This document shows positions 16,747 to 26,009 of a stretch of 57,410 nt of DNA, piece after piece. The position numbers and the translations under genes were made by a program. The DNA comes from Caldifarciminota bacterium (GTDB lineage Bacteria > Hydrothermota > Hydrothermia > WGAB01), in the NCBI GenBank assembly GCA_027069855.1, contig JALXEF010000086.1, positions 1 through 57,410 of the forward strand, read 5' to 3'. How positions within the stretch are numbered: the stretch's first letter is position 1; every line of letters starts with the position of its first letter. The notes under the pieces are model-generated. The model saw only the letters and a list, made by a program, of their open reading frames with translations. It was not told the origin of the DNA and searched no databases.

Positions 16747-17796
16747 ATGGCAAGTTATGAAAAGTTTCTGCAAATCGGTATCGCACTGGACCCCATCCAT
16801 GTGGGCACCGGCAGTGCCCGCATTGGCCGGGTGGATCTGACCATTGTCCGCGATCCGGTCACCCAGGTGCCCAAGATCCCCGGCTCCAGCCTGGCCGGGG
16901 TGTATCGCACTTATGTGGCGATGCATTTTGAAGAAGACCGCCAACAGCGAGGCCGGACTGGCGAACAGGTTCGTCAAAAACCTTTTTACCCTGACTGCGC
17001 TGGGTTGGGTATAGATGAAAACCGCAGCCACTGCCGTCAACCCGACTGCCCCGTCTGCACGGTTTTTGGATTCGCCCGCGGGGCCGATCAGGAAGGCGGC
17101 TTTGCTGGCCTTGCCGCGTTCACCGATGCTCATGTGTTGCTCTTTCCCGTAGCTACCCGTCAAGGCCCGATGTGGGTCGCTGCACCCCAGGCGCTCCGGT
17201 TGATTGGCCTTGATGTGCGTGGAGTAGAGGCAAACGCAGTCTACCTGGAGACGAGCTCAGATCACCCGCTTAACCTGGGGTGGCTCCTGCTCTCCATGCA
17301 AGAGTGCTCCCAGATGGACCAGATTAAAAAACACCTGGATGAAGTAGGTGTTCCGGGCTATATCCGAAACCGCCTGGCTCTGGTGCCCGACCGCCTCTTT
17401 GCCCACATTGTCAACAGTAACCTGGAGGTGCGCACTTCGGTTTCTATCAATCCGGAAACCGGAGCAGCTGAAGATAAGGCCCTGTTCTCCTACGAGGCCT
17501 TGCCCCGCGGCACGGTGCTGGTGTGGGAGATTATTGCTAAAAATCCCCAGCACTTCCGGATTGAGAACCGGCAGATTACGGCTGTATCCACTCCCGGTGA
17601 GGTGTACGAAAGGGCCAAACAGGCCCATCCGTATCTGGAGCACCTGGGCATCGGCGGCATGGGCACGCGAGGCATGGGACGGTTAAAAGTTCTATACGAG
17701 AACAAACCCCAAGATGGCCAAAGCATCAACTGTGTGGGGGATGATCTCGCCGATCTAAGTTCATCCGAAACCGCGGGAGAAAACGAGGAGGCATAA
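16747..17796 (+). CDS. cmr4: Type III backbone RAMP Cmr4 (Cas7)
   Basis: 349 aa. Diagnostic Cmr4 features are PIHVGTGSARIGRVDLTIVRD with KIPGSSLAGVYRTYV following, the CPVCTVFGFA motif near residue 100, and the C-terminal LGIGGMGTRGMGRLKV glycine-rich loop. Cmr4 forms the repeated backbone on the crRNA and cuts target RNA every 6 nt; Asp30 in the RVDL loop is a candidate catalytic residue. GGGAGGG lies 7 nt before ATG. The presence of an intact backbone suggests target RNA cleavage may persist although Cas10 looks inactive. Confidence 0.88.
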   Translation: MASYEKFLQIGIALDPIHVGTGSARIGRVDLTIVRDPVTQVPKIPGSSLAGVYRTYVAMHFEEDRQQRGRTGEQVRQKPFYPDCAGLGIDENRSHCRQPDCPVCTVFGFARGADQEGGFAGLAAFTDAHVLLFPVATRQGPMWVAAPQALRLIGLDVRGVEANAVYLETSSDHPLNLGWLLLSMQECSQMDQIKKHLDEVGVPGYIRNRLALVPDRLFAHIVNSNLEVRTSVSINPETGAAEDKALFSYEALPRGTVLVWEIIAKNPQHFRIENRQITAVSTPGEVYERAKQAHPYLEHLGIGGMGTRGMGRLKVLYENKPQDGQSINCVGDDLADLSSSETAGENEEA

Positions 17797-17798
17797 TA

Positions 17799-18176
17799 AT
17801 GAGCGAGGCCCAAATGACCAACTTGGACATTCAGTGCGCCGAATTGGGTCGGCGTCTGGCCGATATCCGAGGCATGGATGAAAAAACCGTCAATGCATTA
17901 ATGAGCGTGCTTGAAGAGCAAGGGCCCTATGCCATGTTCCTCTATCTCCGTGCTCGCCATAATCAAGTTGCGGGTCCTGTTACCGAACAAGCGTTGGATT
18001 TCCTTAGAAAACCCGGGATTTTCGGCCACAAGGTGGGTGAGACAAACGATGTCTTTGATGCCATCCAACGCTTAGCCGAGGATTTAGATGATCTTCTTTT
18101 CGTTCGCGACCTGTTGCGCACGGCCCTTTCTTATGCTCGTTATCACTTAAAGACCAAGGGAGGCGGCGCATCGTGA
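17799..18176 (+). CDS. cmr5: Type III small subunit Cmr5 (Cas11)
   Basis: 125 aa, mainly alpha-helical and charged, the normal size for Cmr5. It contains LYLRARHNQVAGPVTEQALDFL and a C-terminal LLRTALSYARYHLKTKG helix. It lies 2 nt after the cmr4 stop and overlaps cmr3, in the conserved cmr4-cmr5-cmr3 order of type III-C. It packs along the target strand in the effector complex. Confidence 0.82.
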   Translation: MSEAQMTNLDIQCAELGRRLADIRGMDEKTVNALMSVLEEQGPYAMFLYLRARHNQVAGPVTEQALDFLRKPGIFGHKVGETNDVFDAIQRLAEDLDDLLFVRDLLRTALSYARYHLKTKGGGAS

Positions 18177-19042
18177 CCTGGATCATGTACCGCTGGGTCT
18201 GGCGACTTCAATCTCCCCTCCACATCGGAATTGGACCGGCTGGATCTCTGGCCTGCACACGCTTGTACATCCCCGCACACGCCCTCTGGGGTGCGCTCAC
18301 TGCCGAACTGGCGAGAAGGCGACACACCCCCGCTTCGCCTCAAGATTATCGAAGGGTAGGGAATGAAATAAGGAGTAAGACCCGCTTGTCCTACCTTTTC
18401 CCTGCGGAGGCAACCGAAAACGGTTGGCGCGCTTGGCTTCCGGAGATTTCTTCTTCAGAAGGCTTGGTCTGGAAGCGGGAAGACAACAATTCTTCTGAGT
18501 CTTATCGAAGGTTCCGAAACAAGCTCCTTACTACGCGTCCTGGAACCGCCATCGATCCTTTGACCGATTCAGCTGAAGAGGGGACACTTCGGGAAACAGA
18601 GGTCATCCAGCCCTTTTGGGGATCAGAAAATCAGTTGAAGCCTGTAGCCTTCGTGGGGTACCTCTTCGTTAAAGACGAGAACCTTTTTAGCGAAATCCTG
18701 GAAGTCACTGAACTCTTTATAGGTGCGGATACCCGGTATGGGCTGGGAAATCTGGTGAGGATAGAGTTAGAGGAAAATCCACAGGACTTCTTTGGAAAGC
18801 AGGTGGACCTGGACACCGAATCCCCCAGAGTTGGGACAGATACTGCCCTTGCCCATGTCAGAGTCAATGAACCTCCTGAGGCAGCCATGGTGGGCGATTG
18901 GGAAATCCTCCAGCAGTGGGATCGAGGTGTCCGGATTGAAGGCCTATGCTGGGTTCCAGGCTCTCGTATAGATTCTCCAGATGATGTTTGGTTTGAGATT
19001 CTGGGGTCGGGGTTGTGGCGTAAAGTAAGGGAGGAGGCATGA
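18173..19042 (+). CDS. cmr3: Type III RAMP Cmr3-like (Cas5 family)
   Basis: 289 aa from GTG 18173 (GGGAGG 9 nt upstream; overlap of 4 nt with cmr5). The N-terminus WRLQSPLHIGIGPAGSLACTRLYIPAHALWGAL is the RAMP beta1-loop-helix1 signature; FVGYLFVK and FIGADTRYGLGNLVRIEL (glycine-rich loop) follow. Cas5-type subunits bind the crRNA 5' handle and contact Cas10. Subfamily assigned mainly from position in the III-C order. Confidence 0.68.
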   Translation: MTWIMYRWVWRLQSPLHIGIGPAGSLACTRLYIPAHALWGALTAELARRRHTPASPQDYRRVGNEIRSKTRLSYLFPAEATENGWRAWLPEISSSEGLVWKREDNNSSESYRRFRNKLLTTRPGTAIDPLTDSAEEGTLRETEVIQPFWGSENQLKPVAFVGYLFVKDENLFSEILEVTELFIGADTRYGLGNLVRIELEENPQDFFGKQVDLDTESPRVGTDTALAHVRVNEPPEAAMVGDWEILQQWDRGVRIEGLCWVPGSRIDSPDDVWFEILGSGLWRKVREEA

Positions 19043-20763
19043 AGATGCCCCGCTGGACCGGGAATCCCTTTGTGGATGCGGGCTTAGCGGCCATTGCAGC
19101 TGTCACGGAGAAAGATTTGTCCGCCCTAGAGCCCGACGACTTGGCCCACGCCGCTCGAGAACTGCGGCGCGTCTTGCTCAGCGACCAGGCGCTGGGGGTG
19201 GGGGTGAAAAAGGCCTTCGTTAAAGGCGCACTCTCACAACTCTTTCCTAATAGCGAGCTGGTCAATCCATCCAATTGGAGAGGGAAAACCCCCGAGGAAA
19301 GGGTTGAAAATGTCAGGCGGAAATTTCAGGAAGGGCTGCACCAGGATCTGGAGCGAGCCAGACAAAGTCTGACTCAACAAGGCGATTCGATCTGTCTCAT
19401 TTGTGGCCGTAAGGTTCCAAAAGAAGCTACTGTCCTCGTCCGCAAAGACAGGTTCCCCCTGCTGGCTGGGATCGTGAATTTCTACCCCGCGTTCACCCAC
19501 GGTGTTTCCATGTGCGGTCTTTGCGCTTTCGCTATCCGTTTCCTGCCCATGGCCGTGATGCGCACAGGTGTCTCTAACAGGCTCTGGTTCCTGCACGTGC
19601 AGGAACTGCCCATCGCCGCTGCAATCTCCAGGCGCTACGGCTGGGAGCATTTTAACAGGACTATTGCCGCCAATGAGGCGCTGGACTTCTATAGCGGATG
19701 GGAGACGGCGGGAGACGCGGGTACGGTTTTATATCTGCTCTATGAACTTCTGAGTGGAATGTCTGATCAGTTGCGGCAAATCTACCTGAATCCAACGCCG
19801 ACAACCGCGTATCTGTTTTCCAACGACAACCGAAATCCTTACATCCAGCCTCTTCCCATTCCCAACGATTTGCTCTATTTCCTCGCCAAGCTGCATCTGG
19901 AATCACTGGACGCTTTCAACCGCTTTTGGAGGGAGCTGCTGAAGGTAAAGGGCAATTTAGAAGGACAGGGGCGCAGGGACCGGATCCGGTTTGTGCAAAC
20001 CGTCGCCAACCGTTTGTTACGAGGCGAAGGCATCGTCGGAACTTGCCTAAGGCATGGGGATGACAAGAAGGACCAACCCCCAAAACTTTCGGGAGGTTGG
20101 CTCGGTCATCGGTTGTATCTCAAGGAGGTTAGAAAAATGCCTGAGGGCAAATTGGCCATTTTAGAACGCCTGGGAACAGGAATCGCCCAGAGCGAGGACG
20201 CCAGAAAGCGGATTATGGAACTCCGGCAGGCAGATCGAAGGGATCTCTACGGGCTCTTTCTGCGCTATGTTCGGGAAGGGTGGCTCAAATATGAGGAGTT
20301 TTACACACTCCTTCCCCCAAACGAGGACGCCTCGGCCAGCGAACTCAGGGATGTGCTGCTGGCAATCATCTACGAGTGGCTGGATTGCCAGGAGCAGGGT
20401 AGGGAGTTCCCGTCCCCCATCGCCGAACCCTCGACTTTGAGCACAGACGAGATGCTCCGGAAAATTGAGCAAATCGGCGAGAGACTGCATCGGGAGTTAC
20501 CCAATGTCTCCCGCTGGATCGGTCAACTCCAGACGGCCAGGACATCTGAACATGTTCGAAGGGTTTATCTCCTGGCGGTGCAGCGGGGAGCCCTGAGCTT
20601 CTCCGATTTCATCTTCCTTGCCCCGCTGGGTGACCGGCAGGGGTTGTGGCTCCTGCGGGATTACTTGCTGGCCTTTTTGTTTGATCGAGCAAGAGAGGCA
20701 CTACCTGAAGAGGAAGAGATCGCCGCCGGTGAGGCGGTAAGTGAAGAAAAGGAGGTCATGTGA
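19039..20763 (+). CDS. cas8b: Type I-B Cascade large subunit Cas8 (Cst1 / CXXC-CXXC family)
   Basis: 574 aa. The family signature CLICGRKV...MCGLCAF (two CXXC pairs near residues 115-160) is clear, with a conserved FPLLAGIVNFYPAFTHG between them. Cas8 recognises the PAM and recruits Cas3 in type I-B (Tneap/Cst variant). Its ATG overlaps the cmr3 stop by four bases, which directly couples the III-C and I-B modules. The C-terminus is very acidic (LPEEEEIAAGEAVSEEKEVM). In some schemes it is called cas8a1/cst1. Confidence 0.85.
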   Translation: MKMPRWTGNPFVDAGLAAIAAVTEKDLSALEPDDLAHAARELRRVLLSDQALGVGVKKAFVKGALSQLFPNSELVNPSNWRGKTPEERVENVRRKFQEGLHQDLERARQSLTQQGDSICLICGRKVPKEATVLVRKDRFPLLAGIVNFYPAFTHGVSMCGLCAFAIRFLPMAVMRTGVSNRLWFLHVQELPIAAAISRRYGWEHFNRTIAANEALDFYSGWETAGDAGTVLYLLYELLSGMSDQLRQIYLNPTPTTAYLFSNDNRNPYIQPLPIPNDLLYFLAKLHLESLDAFNRFWRELLKVKGNLEGQGRRDRIRFVQTVANRLLRGEGIVGTCLRHGDDKKDQPPKLSGGWLGHRLYLKEVRKMPEGKLAILERLGTGIAQSEDARKRIMELRQADRRDLYGLFLRYVREGWLKYEEFYTLLPPNEDASASELRDVLLAIIYEWLDCQEQGREFPSPIAEPSTLSTDEMLRKIEQIGERLHRELPNVSRWIGQLQTARTSEHVRRVYLLAVQRGALSFSDFIFLAPLGDRQGLWLLRDYLLAFLFDRAREALPEEEEIAAGEAVSEEKEVM

Positions 20764-20764
20764 A

Positions 20765-21850
20765 ATGGCGTACCCGGTGTTAACCGGTTCCGTGCTGGTG
20801 GAGGCCAACGGCGCCGCCCTGAACAATGCGGGGCTGGCAGAAGGGGCACGAGTGGAAAACCGTGTCGTGGTCAAGCAGATTCGCCTCGGCCGGCTTCGCT
20901 TTCCCTACGTTTCGGGACAGGCATGGCGGCGCTGGTGGCGGGAGGTGCTGTACTCCGACTTCGGCTGGACCCCCAGCGAGGTCATCCGTCAGGCGAAGAG
21001 CGCTTACACAAAAGGTAATCCCATCGCGCACGAGGAGGACGACCTCTTCGGCTACATGGCCGCTCGCAAGCGGCGGCGAGGACGGCGAGGGGCTGAGGAG
21101 AGTGAAGAGACGGCAGAGGGAGTAACGGGGACGAACCGACGTATTTCTCCTCTCAAAAATAGCCTCCTGATCTCTGTTCTGCCCAATGTCATTACCTCCG
21201 ACTTCGGCCATTTCTCCCGCAACTTGCCGCCGGATGCGGACATCATCCCTTTCGAGGCTGAACATTACACGACCTACTTGCAAGGTGTGTTTACCATCTC
21301 GCTTTCCGACGTGGGGCGCTTTGTGGTAGGGGAGATGGCCGACCTCTCAGATGAGATCGTTAATGCCCACAGGGATCGGTTGGAACAGGATCCTAACAAC
21401 GACCGGACCTACTGGCTTCCGAAGGAGGAACGGATCAGGCGGGTCCAGGATGTCATCAAGGCCCTGGGGCGCTTGCGAGGCGGAGCCCACCTTGCCCGCA
21501 ACCTCTCCGATGTCACGCCAATGGTTGTGCTGGTAGGTTTTCTCGACGGAGGAAACGCTCCCTTCCAGCGCCTCTTTGATCCGGACGAGAACAATGAGCG
21601 GGTTCGCCTAAACCTGAAGCGGCTGAAGTCGGTCCTTTCCGACTACAAAGACCGCCTTCTGGGCGGGGAAGGCAAGCCTCTCTTTTTCGGCTATCGCCCC
21701 ACCGTGCTGGCGAACGAGGAGGAAGTCCTGGCTGCGTTCCAGAACGAGGCCCCCTTCAACGAATGCATAGAGATTGCGGGTACGCCCCAGCAAGCGCTGG
21801 AGAGAGCAGCCGCGATGGTTCCCAAGACCTTTGAGAAGTATGTCTCCTGA
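20765..21850 (+). CDS. cas7: Type I-B Cascade backbone Cas7 (Cst2/DevR family)
   Basis: 361 aa from ATG 20765, 1 nt after the cas8 stop with GGAGG 9 nt upstream. It begins MAYPVLTGSVLVEANGAALNNAG, followed by RFPYVSGQAWRRWWREVL, a DevR/Cst2 hallmark; FEAEHYTTYLQGVFTISLSDVGRF and ARNLSDVTPMVVLVGFLDGGNAPF also fit. It has a low-complexity charged insert (RKRRRGRRGAEESEE). It polymerises along the crRNA in Cascade. Confidence 0.87.
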   Translation: MAYPVLTGSVLVEANGAALNNAGLAEGARVENRVVVKQIRLGRLRFPYVSGQAWRRWWREVLYSDFGWTPSEVIRQAKSAYTKGNPIAHEEDDLFGYMAARKRRRGRRGAEESEETAEGVTGTNRRISPLKNSLLISVLPNVITSDFGHFSRNLPPDADIIPFEAEHYTTYLQGVFTISLSDVGRFVVGEMADLSDEIVNAHRDRLEQDPNNDRTYWLPKEERIRRVQDVIKALGRLRGGAHLARNLSDVTPMVVLVGFLDGGNAPFQRLFDPDENNERVRLNLKRLKSVLSDYKDRLLGGEGKPLFFGYRPTVLANEEEVLAAFQNEAPFNECIEIAGTPQQALERAAAMVPKTFEKYVS

Positions 21851-21871
21851 GCAGAGGGAGGTGAGGAAACC

Positions 21872-22090
21872 TTGAGAACAATACAGATTGATCTGCCGCC
21901 CGAGGTTTCGGAAGAGGAAGTTCGATTCCTTTTGGCCCTCAAGCTTTACGAGCTTGGCCGTTTGAGCCTGGGCCAGGCCGCGAAGTTGGCCGGTTACTCG
22001 AAGCGGACCTTCATCGAGCTGCTGGGAAAACACGGCGTCCCTGTGGTCGCCTACTCCGCTGAGGAGTTGCGCGAGGAAGTTGAAGGATGA
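21872..22090 (+). CDS. UPF0175-family antitoxin
   Basis: 72 aa from TTG 21872, with GGGAGG about 9 nt upstream. The sequence LGQAAKLAGYSKRTFIELLGKHGVPVVAYSAEEL is the helix-turn-helix signature of UPF0175, the partner of DUF3368 PIN toxins. The same protein family probably represses its own operon through the HTH. Four-base overlap (ATGA) with the toxin gene. The pair lies inside the I-B operon between cas7 and cas5. Confidence 0.82.
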   Translation: MRTIQIDLPPEVSEEEVRFLLALKLYELGRLSLGQAAKLAGYSKRTFIELLGKHGVPVVAYSAEELREEVEG

Positions 22091-22539
22091 AGGAGCCGGC
22101 GGTTGCGGACAGCACATGCCTCATCGGTCTGGAGCGCATCGGGCGTCTTGACATCTTGCAGGCGCTGTTTGAGCCTCTGGTCATACCGCCCAAGGTTCAG
22201 GAGGAGTTTGGGGTGGCGATCGAGTGGATCGAAGTGGAACCACCTTCTAACCGGATGTTGGTAGATGCCCTGAAGTTGATGGTAGACGAGGGGGAAGCGG
22301 AAGCAATCGCTTTGGCGATGGAAAAGGGTTGGCCGCTGGTTGTGGACGATCGTAAAGCCAGAGCGTGGGCGAAACGTTTGGGCATTCGGGTGATCGGCAC
22401 GGCGGGGATTTTGGTCCGCGCGAAGCGGGAGGGTGTTATTCCGGCGGTTAAGCCGTTGATAGAAGCGTTGCAACAAGTGGGCTTTCGTCTGGGCACTGAG
22501 CTTGTGAGCGAGATGCTGCGCCTTGCGGGGGAGGAGTGA
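22087..22539 (+). CDS. DUF3368 PIN-domain ribonuclease toxin
   Basis: 150 aa. PIN-type acidic residues are visible: VADSTCLIGLERIG (Asp near residue 8), DEGEAEAIALA (Glu near 70) and LVVDDRKARAWAKRLGI (Asp pair near 87). The fold and partner match DUF3368 toxins, which act as metal-dependent RNases. All expected active-site acids seem present, so it may be functional. It is 6 nt before cas5. Confidence 0.85.
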   Translation: MKEPAVADSTCLIGLERIGRLDILQALFEPLVIPPKVQEEFGVAIEWIEVEPPSNRMLVDALKLMVDEGEAEAIALAMEKGWPLVVDDRKARAWAKRLGIRVIGTAGILVRAKREGVIPAVKPLIEALQQVGFRLGTELVSEMLRLAGEE

Positions 22540-22545
22540 AGTATT

Positions 22546-23232
22546 ATGCTGGAAGCCCTTCGTATTACGCTCACCGCGTACACTGCTTCTTTCCGGGTGC
22601 CCCATTTTGTCGGGCACCAGTTAACCCTTCCGGTGCCGCCGCTGTCCACAATTTACGGCTTGATCTCGGCGGCGGTTGGCCGCTGGGTGCTGCCGGAAGA
22701 AGTGGAATGGCTGGCTTATCGGCTCGAGTATGGCGGAAAGCAGATGGACCTGGAGGCCATATGGACGGTGGAACGTAAAAAGCCTCACGAAAGCGCCCGG
22801 TTTGTGACCCGCAATGTCATTCAGCGCGAGTTCCTCGCCTTCCCAGCCTTAACCCTTTACCTGCCCCCGGAGTGGGAGGCACCCTTCCGCCGCCCCCGTT
22901 ACCCCCTCCTGTTGGGTCGGACCCAGGATGTGGCCGGGGTGGAGGAGATCGCTCGGACGGTTTTAGAACCGGTAGATGAGGGCGAAGTTGGAGGCGTTTT
23001 GCTCCCCATGGAGCTGATCAAGATGGCTGAGCGCGGGTCCGCGTGGCTCCACAACCTTCCCGTCGCTTTCACCGAAGAACCGCTGCGCCATCCCCTCCGG
23101 ATGCATATCTTCGGCGTTGTGGATGCCCGTCGTCCGGCACATCTTCGAGGCCCGGAGGGCTGGCTGGTCAGGGATACCCAGACAAGTGCTATTGTGCCGA
23201 TATATCGGCGGGAATGGGTCCAGGGCGAATAG
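22546..23232 (+). CDS. cas5: Type I-B Cascade subunit Cas5
   Basis: 228 aa. The N-terminal RITLTAYTASFRVPHFVGHQLTLPVPPLSTIYGLISAAVG is the Cas5t/Cas5h signature (RAMP strand plus glycine-rich turn), and PRYPLLLGRTQDVA is the conserved LGR..D motif. It caps the crRNA 5' handle in Cascade. GGAGG is 11 nt upstream of ATG. There is a 19-nt gap to cas3. Confidence 0.85.
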   Translation: MLEALRITLTAYTASFRVPHFVGHQLTLPVPPLSTIYGLISAAVGRWVLPEEVEWLAYRLEYGGKQMDLEAIWTVERKKPHESARFVTRNVIQREFLAFPALTLYLPPEWEAPFRRPRYPLLLGRTQDVAGVEEIARTVLEPVDEGEVGGVLLPMELIKMAERGSAWLHNLPVAFTEEPLRHPLRMHIFGVVDARRPAHLRGPEGWLVRDTQTSAIVPIYRREWVQGE

Positions 23233-23251
23233 AGAGAGGAGGGGAACCGGC

Positions 23252-25522
23252 ATGATCCCTGAGGAGCCGCTGGCGAAATCGGGGGATCGGCCTGTTCCTT
23301 TAACTGAACATTCCCTCCAGGTCGCCCGCTATGCTGCGGCGATGGCAGAAGCTTACCGTGACCACTGGCGGAAGATCCTTGGGGAGGAGTGGACCGAGCG
23401 TCTATGCCAAGCCCTGGTTGTCGCTGCCCTCGTCCATGACCTCGGCAAGGCAGCCAAGGGGTTCCAACGCGCTCTGAATAACCCACGCGCACCCTGGGAA
23501 TTCCGGCACGAGGTTCTCTCCGCTGCACTTCTCTTAAGTCTTGACGATGGTGAAGAGGTGGAACTCGCTGCTGGAGCGGTCCTGACCCACCATCGGGATT
23601 TAGAGGACCAGAAGCTGAGGCAAGATGCTGGATGGGCTCCTTTGCCGGAACCGGATCTGGAGCGGAAGATAAGAGAAAGGTTCCATCAGAAGGCCAGGGA
23701 GATGAAGGCTTTTTGGGAGTGGGTCAGGACTTTCTGGGAAAACCAGACCGAGTTGTCCTCTTGGAATCTTCCCAAGACTCCAGAACTCCTCTTGCCCCCG
23801 ACTCCCTTAATCGAAAAGCTCGAACGAGATCTTTCTCAAGGAGAATTCTTCGAGAGTCCCAAAGCCTTGGCCCTGCTTTTGGCCCGAGGGAACCTCATGG
23901 CAGCGGACCATGCGGTAAGCGCTGGCGTTTCTACCTTTAAAATCCATTTCCCCATCCCCTCCTTTCCGCCCCCACGATCCTTCCAAAAGGAAGTGGGAGA
24001 TCATCGGGGAGACGCCCTTCTGGAGGCACCCACAGGATCGGGGAAGACCATAGCTGCCCTCCGCTGGGCTCTGAACAATCGCAAAGCGGGCGAACGAATC
24101 TTCTATCTTCTCCCTTACCAAGCGAGCATCGAGGCCATGGCGAATACACTGCAAAAGATGTTTAGAAAGGAACACGTGGCTGTTCTTCATGCCCGTGCCT
24201 TAGATTATGCTTTTCGTGAGCACTTTGAATCTACAGGCGAATATGAAACTGCCGTTGAAAAAGCCCGAGAAGAGGTAGAACTGAACCGCCTTGCCCACAA
24301 ACCCATCAAAGTAGCTACACCGTTTCAACTGCTTAGGTGGCTGTTCGGCATCCACCGTTTTGAAATCGGTATCAGCGAGATGGTTGGAGGCCTCTTCATC
24401 TTCGACGAGATCCACGCCTACGATGCGCATACTGTCGCACTAATAGTAGAAATGGTCAAAGTATTGAGGAAGTTGGGGGGACGCTTTCTTTTCATGAGCG
24501 CAACCTTTCCGGAATTCCTCAAAAATCTTCTGCGAGAGGCCTTAAACAATGAACCAGTCGAATTCAGTTTGGGAAAAGGATCAAAAGACGAATGGACTGT
24601 GCACTTTCTTAGACGGGTACGTCATCGTATCCGCTGGCATGAAAAATATCTCGAAGACTTGATTCCAACAGCCATAGATGCGGTTCGGAAAGGTCAGCGG
24701 GTCCTGATCGTGGCCAACCGGGTCACCCAGGCCCAGGAGATTTACCGCCGACTATCTGAGGACCTCAGCGGTGTGCTCCTTTTGCATTCCCGTTTCACCC
24801 GGAGGGACAGAGTTGCCAAGGAAAATACGATTATGAATGCACTCCGTGGTAAAGGCGGAGAGGATGTAAACGTTCTGGTGGCCACCCAGGTGGTGGAAGT
24901 CTCCTTGGACATAAGCTTTGACACGATTTTTACCGAAGTAGCCCCTGTGGACGACCTGCTACAGCGCTTCGGACGGGTAAACCGTTACGGGGAACACCCT
25001 GACGGGGTTGAAGTCCACGTGGCCACTTCTTTTAATGCGGATCGCCTCCGTCCGGTCTATGACCTGGATCGACTTCAAACGACCCTGGAAAGAGCACCTG
25101 GGGACGGCACTCCTTTAACAACGGAAGTAGCTACTTCTTGGGTTCATGCCGTTTACAAGGATGGCTGGACTTCAAAAGAGTGTCAAAAGTTTGAGCAAGC
25201 ACGAGGATCATTCCAGAAAGTCCTTTCCTCACTTCGTCCCCTCCATCATTTTGTTGAGATGGAACAGGAATTCTATGGTTTATTTCAAAGCGTTGAAGTT
25301 CTCCCCGTAAGGCTCTTTAGTGAGTACCACGAGCATTGGAAAAATAAACGCTATCTTTTAGCTCATCAACTCCTGGTCCCCATTTCTCTGGGTACTTTTT
25401 GGAGATTAAATAAAGATGGGAGCCTTATAAAACGTGATAGAATACTGATCGCCAATGTTGCCTATGATTCACAACTCGGTTTGCTTCCTGAAAGGATAGA
25501 TTTAGATGACTCGTTCCTTTGA
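23252..25522 (+). CDS. cas3: CRISPR-associated helicase-nuclease Cas3
   Basis: 756 aa from ATG 23252 (GAGGAGG upstream; the frame is open upstream inside cas5 but has no spaced ribosome site). HD nuclease: LTEHSLQVA (His20), ALVHDLGKAAKGF (His62-Asp63), HEVLSAALL and LTHHRD. Helicase: Walker A EAPTGSGKT, DEIH box FIFDEIHAYDAHT, motif III SATFP, motif VI QRFGRVNRYG. All catalytic motifs are intact, so the I-B arm should degrade DNA. Its base composition in the second half is more AT-rich than the III-C genes. Confidence 0.93.
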   Translation: MIPEEPLAKSGDRPVPLTEHSLQVARYAAAMAEAYRDHWRKILGEEWTERLCQALVVAALVHDLGKAAKGFQRALNNPRAPWEFRHEVLSAALLLSLDDGEEVELAAGAVLTHHRDLEDQKLRQDAGWAPLPEPDLERKIRERFHQKAREMKAFWEWVRTFWENQTELSSWNLPKTPELLLPPTPLIEKLERDLSQGEFFESPKALALLLARGNLMAADHAVSAGVSTFKIHFPIPSFPPPRSFQKEVGDHRGDALLEAPTGSGKTIAALRWALNNRKAGERIFYLLPYQASIEAMANTLQKMFRKEHVAVLHARALDYAFREHFESTGEYETAVEKAREEVELNRLAHKPIKVATPFQLLRWLFGIHRFEIGISEMVGGLFIFDEIHAYDAHTVALIVEMVKVLRKLGGRFLFMSATFPEFLKNLLREALNNEPVEFSLGKGSKDEWTVHFLRRVRHRIRWHEKYLEDLIPTAIDAVRKGQRVLIVANRVTQAQEIYRRLSEDLSGVLLLHSRFTRRDRVAKENTIMNALRGKGGEDVNVLVATQVVEVSLDISFDTIFTEVAPVDDLLQRFGRVNRYGEHPDGVEVHVATSFNADRLRPVYDLDRLQTTLERAPGDGTPLTTEVATSWVHAVYKDGWTSKECQKFEQARGSFQKVLSSLRPLHHFVEMEQEFYGLFQSVEVLPVRLFSEYHEHWKNKRYLLAHQLLVPISLGTFWRLNKDGSLIKRDRILIANVAYDSQLGLLPERIDLDDSFL

Positions 25523-26006
25523 GAGCATTAACGCCACGGTCTTTTACGCCTATCAGATTTGCAAGCGGGAGGCCTGGTTCTATTACCACAGGGTGAATCC
25601 TCCCCAGGAGCATCCACTTCTGGATCTGGGGCGCTTGGTCCACGAGACTTCCTACCGTCGATCCCGAAAGGAAATCTTTGTGGATCAGATTCTCAAAATC
25701 GACCTGTTCCAGAAAGAACTTGTGGCCGAGGTCAAACGCTCTTCACGCCACAGGAAAAGCGCCCGCCTGCAACTGGCTTATTATCTTTACTACCTCAAAC
25801 ACGAAAAGGGCCTTGAACTGAAAGGCATCCTTCTATTTCCCAAGGAACGAAGAACAGAAAAACTCGAGTTGACACCGGAACTGGAACGACAAATCGAAGA
25901 TCTTTTACAAGAGATGAAGCAAGTCTTGAGGGCCGAGTTGCCTCCTTCGCCTGTACGGATTCCCCATTGCCGTTCCTGCTCCTTCCTGGAGGTATGTTGG
26001 GGATAG
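25506..26006 (+). CDS. cas4: CRISPR adaptation exonuclease Cas4
   Basis: 166 aa, DUF83/RecB-nuclease family. Cys in YQICKREAWFYYH plus HCRSCSFLEVCWG at the C-terminus supply the four iron-sulfur ligands. GRLVHE and LVAEVKRSSR provide the nuclease His and (D/E)xK residues. It processes prespacers and helps set PAM and orientation. The start overlaps the cas3 stop by 17 nt. Confidence 0.9.
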   Translation: MTRSFESINATVFYAYQICKREAWFYYHRVNPPQEHPLLDLGRLVHETSYRRSRKEIFVDQILKIDLFQKELVAEVKRSSRHRKSARLQLAYYLYYLKHEKGLELKGILLFPKERRTEKLELTPELERQIEDLLQEMKQVLRAELPPSPVRIPHCRSCSFLEVCWG

Positions 26007-26009
26007 CCC

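Noticed and set aside
23117-23251. N-terminal extension of Cas3 by 45 residues
   Set aside because: It lies inside cas5 in another frame, and the ribosome site fits ATG 23252.
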